NCBI RefSeq assembly: GCF_040802235.1
Contig: NC_133156.1
Span: 28,105,343-28,169,342, forward strand
DNA length: 64,000 nucleotides
Direction of reading: 5' to 3'
From: Manis javanica
Lineage: Eukaryota; Chordata; Mammalia; Pholidota; Manidae
Part shown: positions 1 through 11,895 of the stretch, piece after piece
How positions within the stretch are numbered: the stretch's first letter is position 1
How the letters are laid out: each line of letters opens with the position of its first letter
Notes under the pieces: generated by a model
Told to the model about the DNA's origin: nothing
Databases searched by the model: none
The model's input: the letters and a program-made list of their open reading frames with translations, nothing else
Position numbers and translations under genes: made by a program

Positions 1-69
1 GTATATTTGGGGCAGGGGTATAATATAAATATTAACACTGACATAGGATCTCAAGGTTTAGAAAATACT

Positions 70-215
70 TCCCTCACCTTAAAAAATAACACAAGTATTA
101 GATACTATTATTATTCCCATTTGACAAATGAGGGAATTGAAGTTCAAGGAGGTACTTCTCCCAAACACAAAATTTGTAAGCAATAAAGGTGGGACTCCAG
201 GCCAAGTCCTCTAAA
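70..215 (-). repeat. MIR SINE fragment
   Basis: The sequence contains the reverse-complement MIR core (a 'cccatttgacaaatgaggg' stretch, then a degenerate run resembling the conserved 'aggtcacacagctagtaag' segment). It is an ancient mammalian SINE fragment with approximate limits. Confidence 0.6.
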
Positions 216-1004
216 AGCAAGTAGACCAGGTACTAGAAGCACAACTCTGAATGGTTAATTGGCATCAAGAAAAGGTGCTTTTGCTTTATTTTTCCAATTT
301 AAACTGAAATGACCCAATAAGGAAAAGAGAAAAAAGTTCAAATTGAACAGTTAAGTGAGAACTGAAATTAAATGGAGCAAAAAAATAATTTGAGAAGCAT
401 CTTTTAAAAGGAACACCAAGTCAATTACAAAAGGATCCTTAAATCAAAAGAAGTCAATGAGACTACCGAGGGTACAAAAGAAGCACTCAGAGATGAAACA
501 TGAAAGTAGACAGACTGAATCTTTTATGGAGCCTCTATTGGAGAGAGAATGGGGAAATGACATTTAAGTCACCCTCTGAAGCAGTCAGGTCAGGAGAACA
601 AGACTAAATGGTGGCAAATGCATAGGATGGTCTGGACTTAATCAACAAATTCAAACAGAGAAATTAGGGCAGCCTGAACGACATTCACCCTACAACCTGG
701 AAGGAGTAACACTGGAATCACAGATCTTGCCACTTAGCAGGAGACCTGATGGTCTGCTAAGGAGACAGCCTGCCATGAAAGTCCCTGACAGGCTCCCAAA
801 ACATGCAGGCACGGGAGTTTCACTGTCGTATCAGGCAATCTGGGAGAAGTCAAACAGCACATGAAGCCTTACGCAGTCTTGGCATATTTCAGATGCTCAA
901 TAAATGACACCTTTTCTTATGATACGGTCACTGGGCATTAAATCTACTAAAGAGTGATATTTATTGGCCAAGTCAGTATGTGCCAAGAACTCAGCTTTAA
1001 ATTA

Positions 1005-1130
1005 TTTATGTTAAACATTCTGAGTATCTGCTATTATCCCCATTTTTCAAATGAGGAAACCAAACCTCAAAGGTTATTCTTCCAAGGTCATAGCTAGATA
1101 ATATCAGAGTTGATCAATGAATGGTTTGTG
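1005..1130 (-). repeat. MIR SINE fragment
   Basis: A 'tattatccccatttttcaaa' stretch followed by 'atgaggaaac' and a degenerate 'aaggtcatagctag' is the reverse-complement MIR core. Limits are approximate. Confidence 0.65.
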
Positions 1131-1825
1131 GAAGTGGTAGAGATGATGGCAAATATAAATTCACATAAGGACAAAGAAAAATCATTACAGATGACTTACT
1201 TAAAATTTTTTGAAGTCTTAATAAGGACCCACATTAGTGCCTAGTTTTAAAAACTGTATCACTCCAGGATTAGATAAAATTTTCCCGTAGCATGGGCAAA
1301 AAGATTGCTGCCTTTATAATGGGGAAATCAAAGGAAGAATATGTATGTACTTTTCCTAGACTCCACCTCCTTTACCCCCCAGGGATTGCTTCCCAGACTC
1401 ACAATTTATAAACAAATCATCTAGAGGACAGTGTACAGAGTGGCATATCCAAGACTATAGGTAACACAAAGCTCTTCCAGGAAGGGAAGCCAAGCCAATA
1501 AGGGCAGAATAATCTAAATGACAGTGGAAGATGAGCTCCACTTAGAGAAAATACAACCTGTTCTGCTACAACACAGCTGTTGCATTTCCGAAGAACCTTT
1601 GCTCTATATTATCAAAAGATAACTTAGAAAGAATTCTTTCAATTGAAGAGAGGAATTAAGGTTAAAAGGTTTCAGCCTGCACTAACAAGCTGAAATTTAT
1701 TATTTTTCCAGCAGGAGTTTCAGTTAAAAAACAAACCATGTTAATAGTTGCACAAACATTTTACTGTTGTGAACTAGAAATAACAAAATGCTGACAGAAA
1801 CAAACCTAAAAGCTTTCTTGATTAT

Positions 1826-1850
1826 TCTTTGATCCAAGCACTCAAAGCCT
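1826..1850. repeat. 25-bp direct repeat, copy 1
   Basis: This 25-bp stretch is repeated exactly at 2623-2647. It contains the short inverted pair CTTTGA / TCAAAG. The flanks of the two copies do not obviously align, so it is not a simple long duplication. Confidence 0.8.
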
Positions 1851-2389
1851 TCATCATTTTTGGCTGTAGCCTTCAGTATTTTGCTTGTAGCACAGTTCAC
1901 AACCACTAGTGGTTAACAGAAGAACATGGCAATGGACAAAGCAGCTATCTACCTCTGAACACAGGAGCTAATTGCTGATTGTGTTACAACTCATAGCAAT
2001 CAATACAACAAAAATTAATTACATTACACTGATACATGAAAACCAGTGTAGGACAAATGCCTAAATAAACTATTAAGTTAAGGGAAAATAATACTAACTA
2101 CTCACAAGGATAAGTGTCTCCAAGTTATGCTAAAATCTGAAAAAGGAACCAAAGGCTCATTGCAAATAACTCAGAAAATGTTAGTCCCATGTACTGCTGC
2201 AACCAAAGATGACAAACAAAGAGTGCAGCGCATCATAAAAATGGGAACAGACAGTATTAGACTAAAAAAGATAAAATGGACCCAACTCAAAGTCTTCCCA
2301 AGAAAAGGAAACAGGAGAAGAGAAGAGGTCTTCCCAGGGCCTTCACCACTGACCCAGTGGAGAAATCAGCTGGACAAATAATTACTTAC

Positions 2390-2564
2390 AGGATCCAAAC
2401 CTTCTTTCTCTAGTTTGGCTTTCTCCAAGTAGTAACTTCTCTCAGCTACACTAAGAAGCCTCCAACTCTCGCTAATCTTCTTGTTGATCTCAGACTGCGG
2501 GAGGTGGGGGAGCTCCTGCTGCACTTTCAGGTAGATGTCGTAATAGTACAGAAGGTAAGCCGAC
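2390..2564 (-). CDS. HMGXB3: HMGXB3 HMG-box exon (internal coding exon)
   Basis: Read on the minus strand, this 175-bp exon encodes 58 residues plus the last base of a split arginine codon. It carries the HMG-box core: a YLLYYYDIY start, then a Lys/Gln-rich helix, ISESWRLL and YYLEKAKLEKEGLDP. It begins after a cctcag acceptor (2565-2570) and ends before a gtaagt donor at 2389-2384. The phase fits the upstream coding exon at 3423-3561 exactly (AG|G, arginine). HMGXB3 is a nuclear protein with one HMG box, a family that bends or binds DNA; its biochemical role is poorly known. The match to human HMGXB3 is close from memory. No stop or frameshift is seen. Later exons are outside the window. Confidence 0.92.
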
Positions 2565-3422
2565 CTGAGGAAGCAACGACTTCTTAAGATTTTCCCTCAT
2601 TCAACCAGTACTACAGTGTTACTCTTTGATCCAAGCACTCAAAGCCTCAGTGTTAGGGTCTGAGTAGTGAAGAGTTAAAAAACACCGCCAGACGGTATAC
2701 AGGAGGAATGTTCTCCCTCCAGAAACCTGGAAGGAGAAGTAAACCTGGCTTATCTGGTTTACTTTTCCATGGACCACTTTTTTTGCAGGGATGACTGGCT
2801 TTAAAACCCAACACGAACACAGACTCGGTGCCATCATTCCATTCTCAGGTAAAGGCTACTTAGAGATTACACAGTCTGGTTTTCACTTACCCTCTTTACG
2901 CCTCTATACAACCTTTGGTCATCTCACTGGTCAGCAGCACTTCCCCCAGGCTGAGAGCAGGAAGTAAGGAGAACTATCAAGGCCACTGAGTGTTGGTAGC
3001 CCCAGCAAGAAGTTTGGCGTGCTCAAGTTAAGAGGGAGAGCAGAGCTTTCGATATTCTTTACAGATATCACTGGTAGTATTTATAATACCTTATTTTTAT
3101 TAATGCCCTAAACATTTAAATAACTATGGTAATGATAAATAACACAGTTCTTTTGTGCAGAGCTTCCACCATTTGTATTGTACGATTTCCTGCGATAGCT
3201 GGAAACATGACCAAGATCTGGCTGGGAAAAGGCAATTGTTGGCATCAATCCACTACTTCCCACTCCCCACCTCCCTTTCCCTCCAACCCTGCCGCCCATC
3301 TAGAGATGTCAACAATGGACACGGCACTCTCAGTGAGTCTGGATGCAGCTTAGTCTTCCTCAATACAGCTCTCCAAGCAGCTTCTGTTTACAAATGCCTG
3401 CTACCAAAATGTGTTGGCTAAC
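2565..3422 (-). other. HMGXB3: HMGXB3 intron between the first two coding exons
   Basis: An 858-bp intron with a gttagc donor at its 5' end (3422 downward) and a cctcag acceptor at its 3' end. It contains the second copy of a 25-bp repeat at 2623-2647 and nothing else that I recognise. Confidence 0.85.
2623..2647. repeat. 25-bp direct repeat, copy 2
   Basis: Exact second copy of the 25-bp stretch at 1826-1850, 797 bp away, just inside the intron upstream of the HMG-box exon. Confidence 0.8.
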
Positions 3423-3561
3423 CTGGGTTTCTTGGCCTTTTCTCCATGTATTTTATACTTTTTCTTCTTCTTGGGTGGCCCAGGGGAGGTATAACAGTAG
3501 GCTTCTTCAATTTCTTCCATCACGACAGTTACCTCAGTACCATCACATGATGCATCCATGG
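3423..3561 (-). CDS. HMGXB3: HMGXB3 first coding exon (start codon)
   Basis: The minus strand starts with a cttcttctag acceptor (AG at 3563-3562), two bases of 5'UTR, then ATG at 3559-3557. The exon encodes 45 residues and the first two bases of an arginine codon before a gttagc donor at 3422. The peptide begins MDASCDGTEVTVVMEE, then has an acidic/tyrosine stretch and a lysine cluster (PPKKKKKYK) that could act as a nuclear localisation signal just before the HMG box. It is nearly identical to the start of human HMGXB3 as I remember it. The in-frame ATG further upstream is in the intron and is not used in this model. Coding phase joins the 2390-2564 exon. Confidence 0.92.
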
Positions 3562-3689
3562 CTAGAAGAAAGTCAAATACAAACAAATTTGAAGAATGTA
3601 CCTTCTTGGTCCAATATCCCTTACCTCCGTGAAGCCCTTAAGGCTCAGTCATTTCCCAAACTCAGGAGATCCTAAGGGGGCGGGGAGGG

Positions 3690-3800
3690 GTTCTTAACAC
3701 ACAGATTCCAGGGTTTCACCTTGGCCCCTCTCAATCAGAATCTCTAGAGGGTAATCCACATTATCTTGCACTTAACGAGTGTTCCAGGTGACTCCTTTGA
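3690..3800 (+). repeat. MER5A-like hAT-Charlie fragment
   Basis: The segment contains 'atcagaatctctagagg' and 'gtgttccaggtgactcc', which resemble the interior and end of MER5A, a short non-autonomous hAT element. It is degraded. Confidence 0.45.
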
Positions 3801-3914
3801 CCAGGCCAATTTGGGATAATTAGCTTAGATAGCCCCTTTGCTTGCATTCACTCATGGATATAGTAATCCTTCAACTCAAAGATTAGCCCCACATTACAAG
3901 AATTCCACATGTTA

Positions 3915-4040
3915 ACAGGCAGAAAGAATACTTGGCCAGGAATCAGAAATTCTGGACCCTCCTTCATGCTTCATGTTTCATCACCTTAAGCAAGCTACTT
4001 CATTGATTCACTTAGTGAATCAATTGCAGTTCAGTGCCTC
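3915..4040 (+). repeat. MIR-like SINE fragment
   Basis: 'aatcagaaattctggaccct' followed by 'caccttaagcaagctacttc' resembles the MIR body in plus orientation. Highly diverged. Confidence 0.45.
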
Positions 4041-4234
4041 TATGTAAGAGGTTTCTTTAAACTCTTATGTAGCATGCATGGCTTTGGGCAGGACCTTTAG
4101 CTGTTTTAGGGTCAATTCTCTCACAAGCAAAGAGAGAGGTGTCTCACCCACTTTACCACAGATTGAGTGATGAGGCTCAAAGGATGTCATAGAACATAAC
4201 TTTGGGTAGAGTCAAGCAGTACACAAAAGAAGGG

Positions 4235-4370
4235 GTTCATTTTTAAAGATAAGTAATCTGTGGCTGAGATGCTTAATGACCTGCCCAAGGCCACCACACC
4301 CAAATAGGTTCTTGAAAGACAGATTTTTAAATTCAAAATTCCAACTCTGAGCCTTTGTTCATTATACTAT
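4235..4370 (-). repeat. MIR-like SINE fragment
   Basis: The reverse-complement MIR pattern is visible as 'gacctgcccaaggccaccac' after a degenerate 'gaggaaactgagg'-type run. Confidence 0.45.
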
Positions 4371-4404
4371 GCTGCTCATTACCACTGGCAACCCTCTAAT
4401 CAGC

Positions 4405-4630
4405 ACTGTTCAACAAACTTTCTGTAATGACGGAAATGTTCTGTATTTGTGCTCTCCAATATAGCAGCTACCTAAGGCTATGGAGCACCTAAAATATGGC
4501 TAGCGTGACTGAGCAACCAAATTTTGTTTTAATTGTGATTGATTTAAACAGCCACATATAGGCTAGTGGCTACAGTACTGGCAGGTCAGGTCCAAAAAGC
4601 AATCTGACAGGCCAACCATAGCTCTCTCAC
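4405..4630. mobile_element. Short hAT-type DNA transposon (non-autonomous)
   Basis: The interior is a diverged near-palindrome: 'tctccaatatagcagctacc' on the left and 'gccacatataggctagtggc' on the right are roughly reverse-complementary, around the phrase 'aaatatggctagcgtgactg'. This is the pattern of a common mammalian medium-reiteration hAT element, but I am not sure of its family name. Confidence 0.6.
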
Positions 4631-4969
4631 CACTGGCCTAAAAAATCAGAAAGTCTACTAATAGCTTTTCCTAGGAAACAGAGGGCATTAAAAAACAAAA
4701 CAAAACTGAATGAATGGTTCAAAAAGAGCTAGTTTATTTGTAGCCACATTCTACGTTGAAGTCTTACCCAGGAGATTCACTCTTTGGAGGGAGAAGAGGT
4801 TCCCAGAAACCACTTGAACTTTATGAAGGAAATAATATAAGTGCTTGTGAAAATTAAGCTTCTGAGAAAAAGGGAGTTGTGGTAGTAAACACATGACTGA
4901 TTGATGTGTGTAATACAAAGGGCACTCACTCTCCTTCAGACCTCACTCCACAGTGAGGTATCTGATGAG

Positions 4970-5115
4970 GCATAAAGATGAAAAGAGCACTACATGTTAA
5001 GTCAGGAGACCTAGGTCCACATCTACAGTCTGAACATATGATCGCAGACAAGTGTATACCCTGCTCTAAATCTCAACTGTTCCTCATGTGAGTGGAAGAG
5101 GCTGAAATAAGTGGC
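4970..5115 (+). repeat. MIR SINE fragment
   Basis: 'taagtcaggagacctaggtc' followed by 'atctcaactgttcctcatgt' follows the MIR plus-strand body at moderate divergence. Confidence 0.55.
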
Positions 5116-5714
5116 TCCTAACCTTTTGGGAGGCCAGAATCCCTTTCTGAAAACTACTACCCCAGAAAATGCAGACAGACAATATTTCACCTATAATTTT
5201 AAAGATATACCCCAGGTTAAGAACACATTATTCCTAAGGTTCTTTCTAGTTCTGTCGTCTTCACATGATTTCCTTTCCCACTAAAAACAAAACCAAAAAA
5301 CCCCTTCATTCTGTCACAGTGCAACCCTGGAAAAGAACATAACTCACAGGTTGGCTAGGTAACAGGCCAATGACTTTACTGAGTTAAGGGAAGCTAGAGT
5401 TCAAATCAAAGCTATGAGGAGTCTGCATTTTTCTGTCCTCATTAATTGATTTGTCAGCCCTTCAGTCTTGCAGAGAAAAGCAGTACAAAAGCAGGAGACC
5501 ATTTGTAAAGAGGAGCATACAGGATTTTAACACCCAGAGCAAAACAAGCTGGGAAACCAAAGTCATTACGACCACCTTGGGGTTGGGGCAGGGAGAAACT
5601 ACCCTGGGTTTGTGTGTGTTTGTCTACCCATTTCAAGCCTGAGCCCAACACTGCTTTCAGATGCTAGGCCTCAGGACAGCAATGCAAAAAAAGGCAGGTT
5701 AATATAAAGGTTAA

Positions 5715-5862
5715 AACCAAGGGCAGACGAGGGTTCTAATTTAAGTCAAATATCATAATAGCACCCGCACAGAGCTCTGTGACCTTGAGCAATCTGCTTG
5801 CTTCCTCTGAGCCTCAGTCTTGTCATCTGTGAAACTGGTTAAGGGCAGTAACTGAAATCTGA
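5715..5862 (+). repeat. MIR SINE
   Basis: A clear MIR core in plus orientation: 'ctgtgaccttgagcaatctg', then 'cctctgagcctcagtcttgt' and 'catctgtgaaactgg'. Confidence 0.8.
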
Positions 5863-6107
5863 GAGACACTCTCACTGTCCCATCAGCTCCTTCCTTCCCG
5901 GAACCGCATAGACGGCGTCTGACGGCTCAGCGGCGGGCCACGCATCACTCTGGGGTCGTCCCTCTCCCCTCCGGGCCTCAGGGCTCCCGGAGGCACCGCC
6001 TGCGGGCGGGTGGTGCCTAAGCACCACCCCTCCGCTCTGTGGAGGAGGCCGCAGGGCACCAGCGGGCCCGCGGCAGGTGCAGCGCGGCGGCCGAGCGCAG
6101 GACTCAC

Positions 6108-6560
6108 CCGCAGGGCCGTGCGAACCGGGCGACTCACATTCCCCGGGGCGCCCGGCCGCGCGGCGCACTCGCGCTCCCCGCTGCCTGTGAGAGGCGGCCC
6201 CAGGCACGACGGCGGCAACGAGGAAGTGGTGGCGAGCGCCCGCGCGCGCATCCCGGGCTCTAGAGCAGCCCCGGCGCCGCGGCGCCGCCCAGCAACACAC
6301 GGCGCGGAGTCGCGGCAGCCCCCTCGCTCCCCTCCTCGGAGCCGCGATGTGGAGCAAAGCTTCGTCCCGCAGGCTCGTCACCAGCGCTGCGAGGGCCCCG
6401 GAGGATCCAGCCCCGGGAGCCCGAGAACGGCACCGGAGGCGGCAACGGCAACAGCACACCCAGGATCGCCAAGGAGACCCGTCCCGGCTGCCCTAGCGGC
6501 GCGCCGGAAGCGGCAGGCGGCGCGTGACTGCGTCCGACACCCCCCGCACCACCCACCCCT
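6108..6560 (-). other. HMGXB3: Candidate HMGXB3 non-coding first exon
   Basis: This is inferred only from a good minus-strand splice donor (gtgagt, plus-strand 6107-6102) inside the CpG island and from the need for a 5' exon to join the acceptor at 3562. The transcription start cannot be set from sequence; the upper limit given is a guess. Confidence 0.3.
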
Positions 6561-6599
6561 CCGCCACACCGCCCGAAGCGCAAGCGCAACAGTCCAGCC

Positions 6600-6748
6600 C
6601 TAGTTGAGGGGCGGGCCCACGCTGTTCAGAGGCTTAGAGCCGGGCTGCTATGGCGGGCGGACGGCTTCCGGCTGTAAGTTCCGGGAGGAGGAGGAGGAAG
6701 CCGCAGCCGCCCCCGGGGAAATGCGGGGCATTGCTGTAGGGCGTTCAG
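6600..6748 (+). other. TIGD6: Candidate TIGD6 5'UTR exon
   Basis: A CAG|gtaact donor after 6748 on the plus strand, downstream of the YY1- and ETS-like motifs, could splice to the ctcag acceptor at 9173 just ahead of the TIGD6 coding region. A second possible donor (ct|gtaagt) lies near 6673. The start is a guess. Confidence 0.3.
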
Positions 6749-7139
6749 GTAACTGGGGCGGGGCTGTGCCGAACGTGTGGGGTCGAGGCCCCGCCTCATC
6801 TCTCAAAGCCACGTCCTGCTTTGCGGATCTCCAGCACCAGACTCCCAGCACCGCCCCCAGGGCCTCACACCGCCGTCCTTAGTCTGTACCCGCTCGTTCA
6901 GGATGGGATTCTTAGTGCCGCATCAAGCCGTCCTCCTCAACCCGGCGATCTTGCCTCAGTCGGTCCCACCCACCGTCCCGCGCACAATAATGGTAGTAAG
7001 TTCCTGAAATGATTCGAACCAAGCTGAATGACTGTGTGAGAGGCTACGGAATCAGATAAGCATTGTATTACCCTTTCCCTCTGATGTCACAGATTGTCCC
7101 GCATTTGTACAAGTACCCGCACGACCCTCACCATCTTGT

Positions 7140-8290
7140 CGATATATTTCCAGTCTGCCTACTTTTCTCTACCAGGTTTCCCACCTCCACTCTAATCCCT
7201 TCTACCGTCTGTTGACACAACAGCCAGGCTGACCTTTTTGCCCTGTAAGTCTTACTAGGTCACTCCCCGTTTAAGACCCTTCAGTGTCTTCTTCACTCAG
7301 AGTAAAAGTCAAACAGTTTGACCTACAAGACTGGTTTGGTTCCTGCTTCATTCTCTTCCCACGTCCCTTCTCAGTACTGGTAGTTTACACAAGCTATACA
7401 GCACTCTAGCTTTCAGAACACTGGCTTTGTGGTGAGCCCCCCTGGGTTTGAATCCCAGTCTTGCCGCATGAAAACTGTATATTAAGCATGTAAAGTAAAA
7501 AATTACGTTTATGAAGTAGAGCCACAGTAATTGGTTCCCATCTTCTCTGTAACTGGTTCTCATCCCAGTAAATGGCACCACCATCCACTAGGTTGGTGCT
7601 AAAGCCCAGGTATCTGGGAGTTATCCTTGTCACAGGACATCAGCAAGATCTGCACAAATGTCGCTCAGAACTGACTGCTTCTTACTAATTCCGCTGTTAC
7701 TCTAATCCAAGCCTTTATTCCTCACTAGTCTACTTTTTCTTTGACACACTTCAACTCCATTCTTCACACAGCAGCCATCTTTCTTCTTTGCTTACAGTCC
7801 TTCAGTAGCTTCCTATTGTACTCAACATACCCCAACTATATGGCCTATCAGGCTAGCCTGCTTTTATCTTCAGATTTAGGGCCATCTCTTTACCCTTAGG
7901 TTCTCCACCTTGCAACCAAAGGACTCTATATAAAGTGCAAATCTGATCATATTATTAAAAAACAAAACAAAACCCTCTAAAAGCTTCTTATTGTCCCAGG
8001 ATCAAGCTAGGATTTTTACTAGGCATTTTTGTGATTTGGCCCTTGTTTTCTTTTCAAAAAGCTTAATTTTTTTTCCTGACCATGCCATCTTGTTTTTTGT
8101 AGTACTTTATATTTCCTTCCACCTCACCAATTCTTACTGTTTATACTTTAAGACCCAATATCAATATAATTTGCTTTTTGAAGTTCACTACGCATCCCAG
8201 TCAGTCATCCCCATTTTATGTCATAGGTACTGTGTAACCTCTTTATAGTATTATGCTTAACGTAGTACTATTCTCCACTCATCTATACAT
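7140..8290 (+). mobile_element. LINE-2 (L2) 3' region, interrupted by MIR
   Basis: The L2 3'-region phrases appear in order: 'agtcttactaggtcactccc', 'caaatctgatcatattatta', 'cttcagtagcttcctattgt' and a 'gtgatttggccct' equivalent. The element is old, broken and interrupted near 7395-7480. It fills the interval between the CpG island and TIGD6, probably as TIGD6 5' intron. Confidence 0.7.
7395..7480 (+). repeat. MIR SINE fragment (tRNA-like head)
   Basis: 'ctggctttgtggtgagcc' and 'gggtttgaatcccagtcttg' match the tRNA-derived head and B-box of MIR. It is a SINE, not a functional tRNA. Confidence 0.7.
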
Positions 8291-8399
8291 GGCTGGCATC
8301 GAGAACAATAAGTAACACGTAAAGGATGCCATGAATAGATTGACATGTGGAGGTGTGGTAGAAGCCCTTGTGAAGGGGCAGTCACAGCATAAGGTCACA

Positions 8400-8660
8400 T
8401 TTCCTCTCATCCTTTGAGAACTCTCACAATAAAGGTCCAAGCAGGCAATTACCGAAACTGCTACTGCTGGATCATGTTAATTTCCTTCATAGCATATGTC
8501 ACACTCTGTAATTATCTTATTTATCTGTTCACTTATTGTTTATCTCCCTCCACCACAGTGTATATTTCATAAGGGCAGGAACCTTAACTATATTGTTCAT
8601 CACTATCCTTAGCACTTGGCACCTCTAAATATCCATTAAGTGAATGTATGGCTGTCAGAA
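8400..8660 (+). mobile_element. LINE-2 3' terminal fragment
   Basis: The terminal L2 phrases are visible: 'ttatctgttcacttattgtt', 'ttcataagggcaggaacctt' and 'cttagcacttggcacctcta', with 'ttaagtgaatgtatg' at the end. Confidence 0.75.
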
Positions 8661-8739
8661 ACATCTTCCCACAGTGAAATCCTTCCAACCTAAATGATGA
8701 TAGAGCTTTGAAGATCTCATTTTGGTGGAATTTCAAGCA

Positions 8740-8995
8740 GGACTGTGAAGTGGCACAAATAGCACTAAACTAACAAATTTCAGTTGTGTGAATCTGGGTA
8801 GACCCCCCCCCCCCACCCAGGCCTGTTTCTGTATCTATAAAATGAGCCAGATAACAATCCCTTGAATTCAAACAATGCATGCTATTTGCAAAGTTCTTTT
8901 TCTATCTATTATTTAAATGCATTCTCATAGGCAGAGCAGAGATTGTCTTATTTTTATGGAGGCTCGGACTGTTTTATCTGTAAGAGCTCTTCTAT
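8740..8995. repeat. MIR fragments and poly-C run
   Basis: A plus-strand MIR-like piece ('tgtttctgtatctataaaat') contains a run of C bases near 8804-8817. A second, opposite-orientation MIR-like piece follows to about 8995. Confidence 0.5.
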
Positions 8996-9108
8996 TTCAA
9001 ACATTCTATGAGTCTGTATAAATTAATCTCTACAAACAGCATGATTCCTATCTTCTCTTGACTTTGGTCTTATGTTATCATTTCCTAAGAGGATTTTTTT
9101 AAACTTGA

Positions 9109-10847
<1,739 letters not shown>

Positions 10848-10863
10848 GATTTTTTTACATGGG

Positions 10864-11240
10864 TGTCTTGCCAATGGGTTTCAGCCCTGGGCACGTTCAC
10901 TATGCATTCAATGTGACCAAAGAAATGACAGTAGAACGTTCTTGGGGTGAAAGGGTTATACCCAACTTTATTTCCACAATGGCAGGTCAATCACTAGAAT
11001 CCCATTCACTCAGAGCGAGTCTGCATTGCAGCAAGCCTGTCTCTGCCTCTGGGCCCCTCTGCTTGCACAGCTGTCCCAGTCTCTGTCCTCTGTTCTGCTC
11101 TCCTGCAGCCGTGCTTCCATGTTGCCCAGAGCACTGGGCTGGGCTCTTTATAGAGTCAATAACTATGCATTGCCCACATGTGTGTAGTGAGCTAGCCAAC
11201 CACGCCCAGGTGAGAATCCTGGCCACAGGAACCTTCACTT
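10864..11240 (-). mobile_element. Solo LTR of an endogenous retrovirus, copy 1
   Basis: On the minus strand this ~375-bp segment has LTR architecture: TATAAA at 11152-11147, AATAAA at 10972-10967, and an end of ...CAAGACA (plus-strand TGTCTTGCC at 10864). A related copy in the same orientation lies at 26382-26725. No internal retroviral genes flank it, so it looks like a solo LTR. The family is not named and the right edge is approximate. Confidence 0.65.
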
Positions 11241-11384
11241 TATTCACACTGGGATATTGAACTTAAATTTTAGGCAGTATCATTATGACAGCATTCTAGT
11301 CTTCTGAAGTAATCAGGAAACTTCCTTGAATGGAATTTGGAAATGAATTTGACTAATATGTGTGTTCTCTTTTGAGTAACCCAA

Positions 11385-11560
11385 TAGTTCCCAAACTTGT
11401 CTGCCTCGTAGGGTCCCTTGGAGGACCTTTAAAAAATTTCCTAAATCCAGGCCTAATCCCAGACCAATTAAATCACAGTCTTTGGTGATGGGCCACAGGC
11501 ATTAATAGTTTTTGAAGCTCCCCAAGTGTTTCCCATGTGCAAAAAAGTTTGGGAATAACT
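11385..11560 (+). mobile_element. MER5-type hAT-Charlie fragment
   Basis: 'tagttcccaaacttgtctgc', 'taatcccagaccaattaaat' and 'gaagctccccaagtgtttcc' follow the MER5A family pattern. Confidence 0.65.
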
Positions 11561-11614
11561 GGACTAGCCACAGGAAAATCAAGCACACTGTGGGTCAGGA
11601 GCCAACTTCCCAAT

Positions 11615-11808
11615 AAGCTCAGTGGTTTCCAAAGTTTGCTCACTTCAGAATCACTTGGAAGGCTTGCTAGAACCCAGATTGCTGGGCTTCCCCTCAGAAT
11701 TTCTGAATTAGTGGGTCTTAGGTGGGGCCCAAGAATTTGCATTTCTGACAAGTTCCCAGGTAATGCTGATGCTGAATTCCAGAGTCCATACATTTAGAAC
11801 CCCTGGAT
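11615..11808 (+). mobile_element. MER5A hAT-Charlie element, nearly complete
   Basis: The start ('cagtggtttccaaagtttgc'), the core ('cccagattgctgggcttccc', 'caagaatttgcatttctgac') and the end ('caggtaatgctgatgctg') follow MER5A over almost its full length. Confidence 0.8.
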
Positions 11809-11881
11809 TAGCTGGATTCTAGCATTTCTTTCTTCAGTTGGCCTTCTGAATACTTCCAATTACTGTTAAAAAAAAAAAAAG

Positions 11882-11895
11882 CAACTGCTTTTCTT
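11882..11895. repeat. Target-site duplication, left side of L1-A
   Basis: caactgcttttctt matches caacagcttttctt at 25919-25932 with one difference in 14. It marks the left edge of the outer L1-A insertion. Confidence 0.8.

Larger units (their letters stand above)
1..2389. other. HMGXB3 intronic sequence, mostly unique
   Basis: This stretch lies downstream, on the minus strand, of the HMG-box exon of HMGXB3 and contains no further exon that I can recognise. It is AT-rich and holds two MIR-like fragments and one copy of a 25-bp repeat (listed separately). The next HMGXB3 exons presumably lie beyond base 1. Short reading frames here have no recognisable features. Confidence 0.6.
3562..5879 (-). 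other. HMGXB3: HMGXB3 5' intron with ancient repeats
   Basis: The interval between the first coding exon and the CpG island is presumably intron 1. It holds several MIR and hAT fragments (listed separately). Reading frames here, for example at 5451-5642, lack recognisable features. Confidence 0.6.
5880..6990. promoter_or_regulatory. CpG island, probable bidirectional HMGXB3/TIGD6 promoter
   Basis: About 1.1 kb of GC- and CpG-rich DNA sits between divergently oriented HMGXB3 (minus) and TIGD6 (plus). No canonical TATA box stands out. ETS-type CCGGAAG/CTTCCGG motifs are at 6504-6510 and 6665-6671, and a YY1-like ATGGCGG is at 6650-6656. A strong plus-strand splice donor (CAG|gtaact, cut after 6748) could end the TIGD6 5'UTR exon. 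A strong minus-strand donor (GCGG|gtgagt, last exon base 6108) could end the HMGXB3 first exon. The long frames here reflect GC richness, not genes. The promoter role is inferred from position and composition. Confidence 0.8.

Noticed and set aside
5872-6603. Overlapping frames of 195 and 197 codons in the CpG island
   Set aside because: They are open because stop codons are rare in GC-rich DNA. Composition is Arg/Pro/Ala-rich with no domain, and they overlap on opposite strands.
7420-7480. tRNA-like B-box sequence
   Set aside because: It lies within a MIR SINE; no cloverleaf or full tRNA can be formed.
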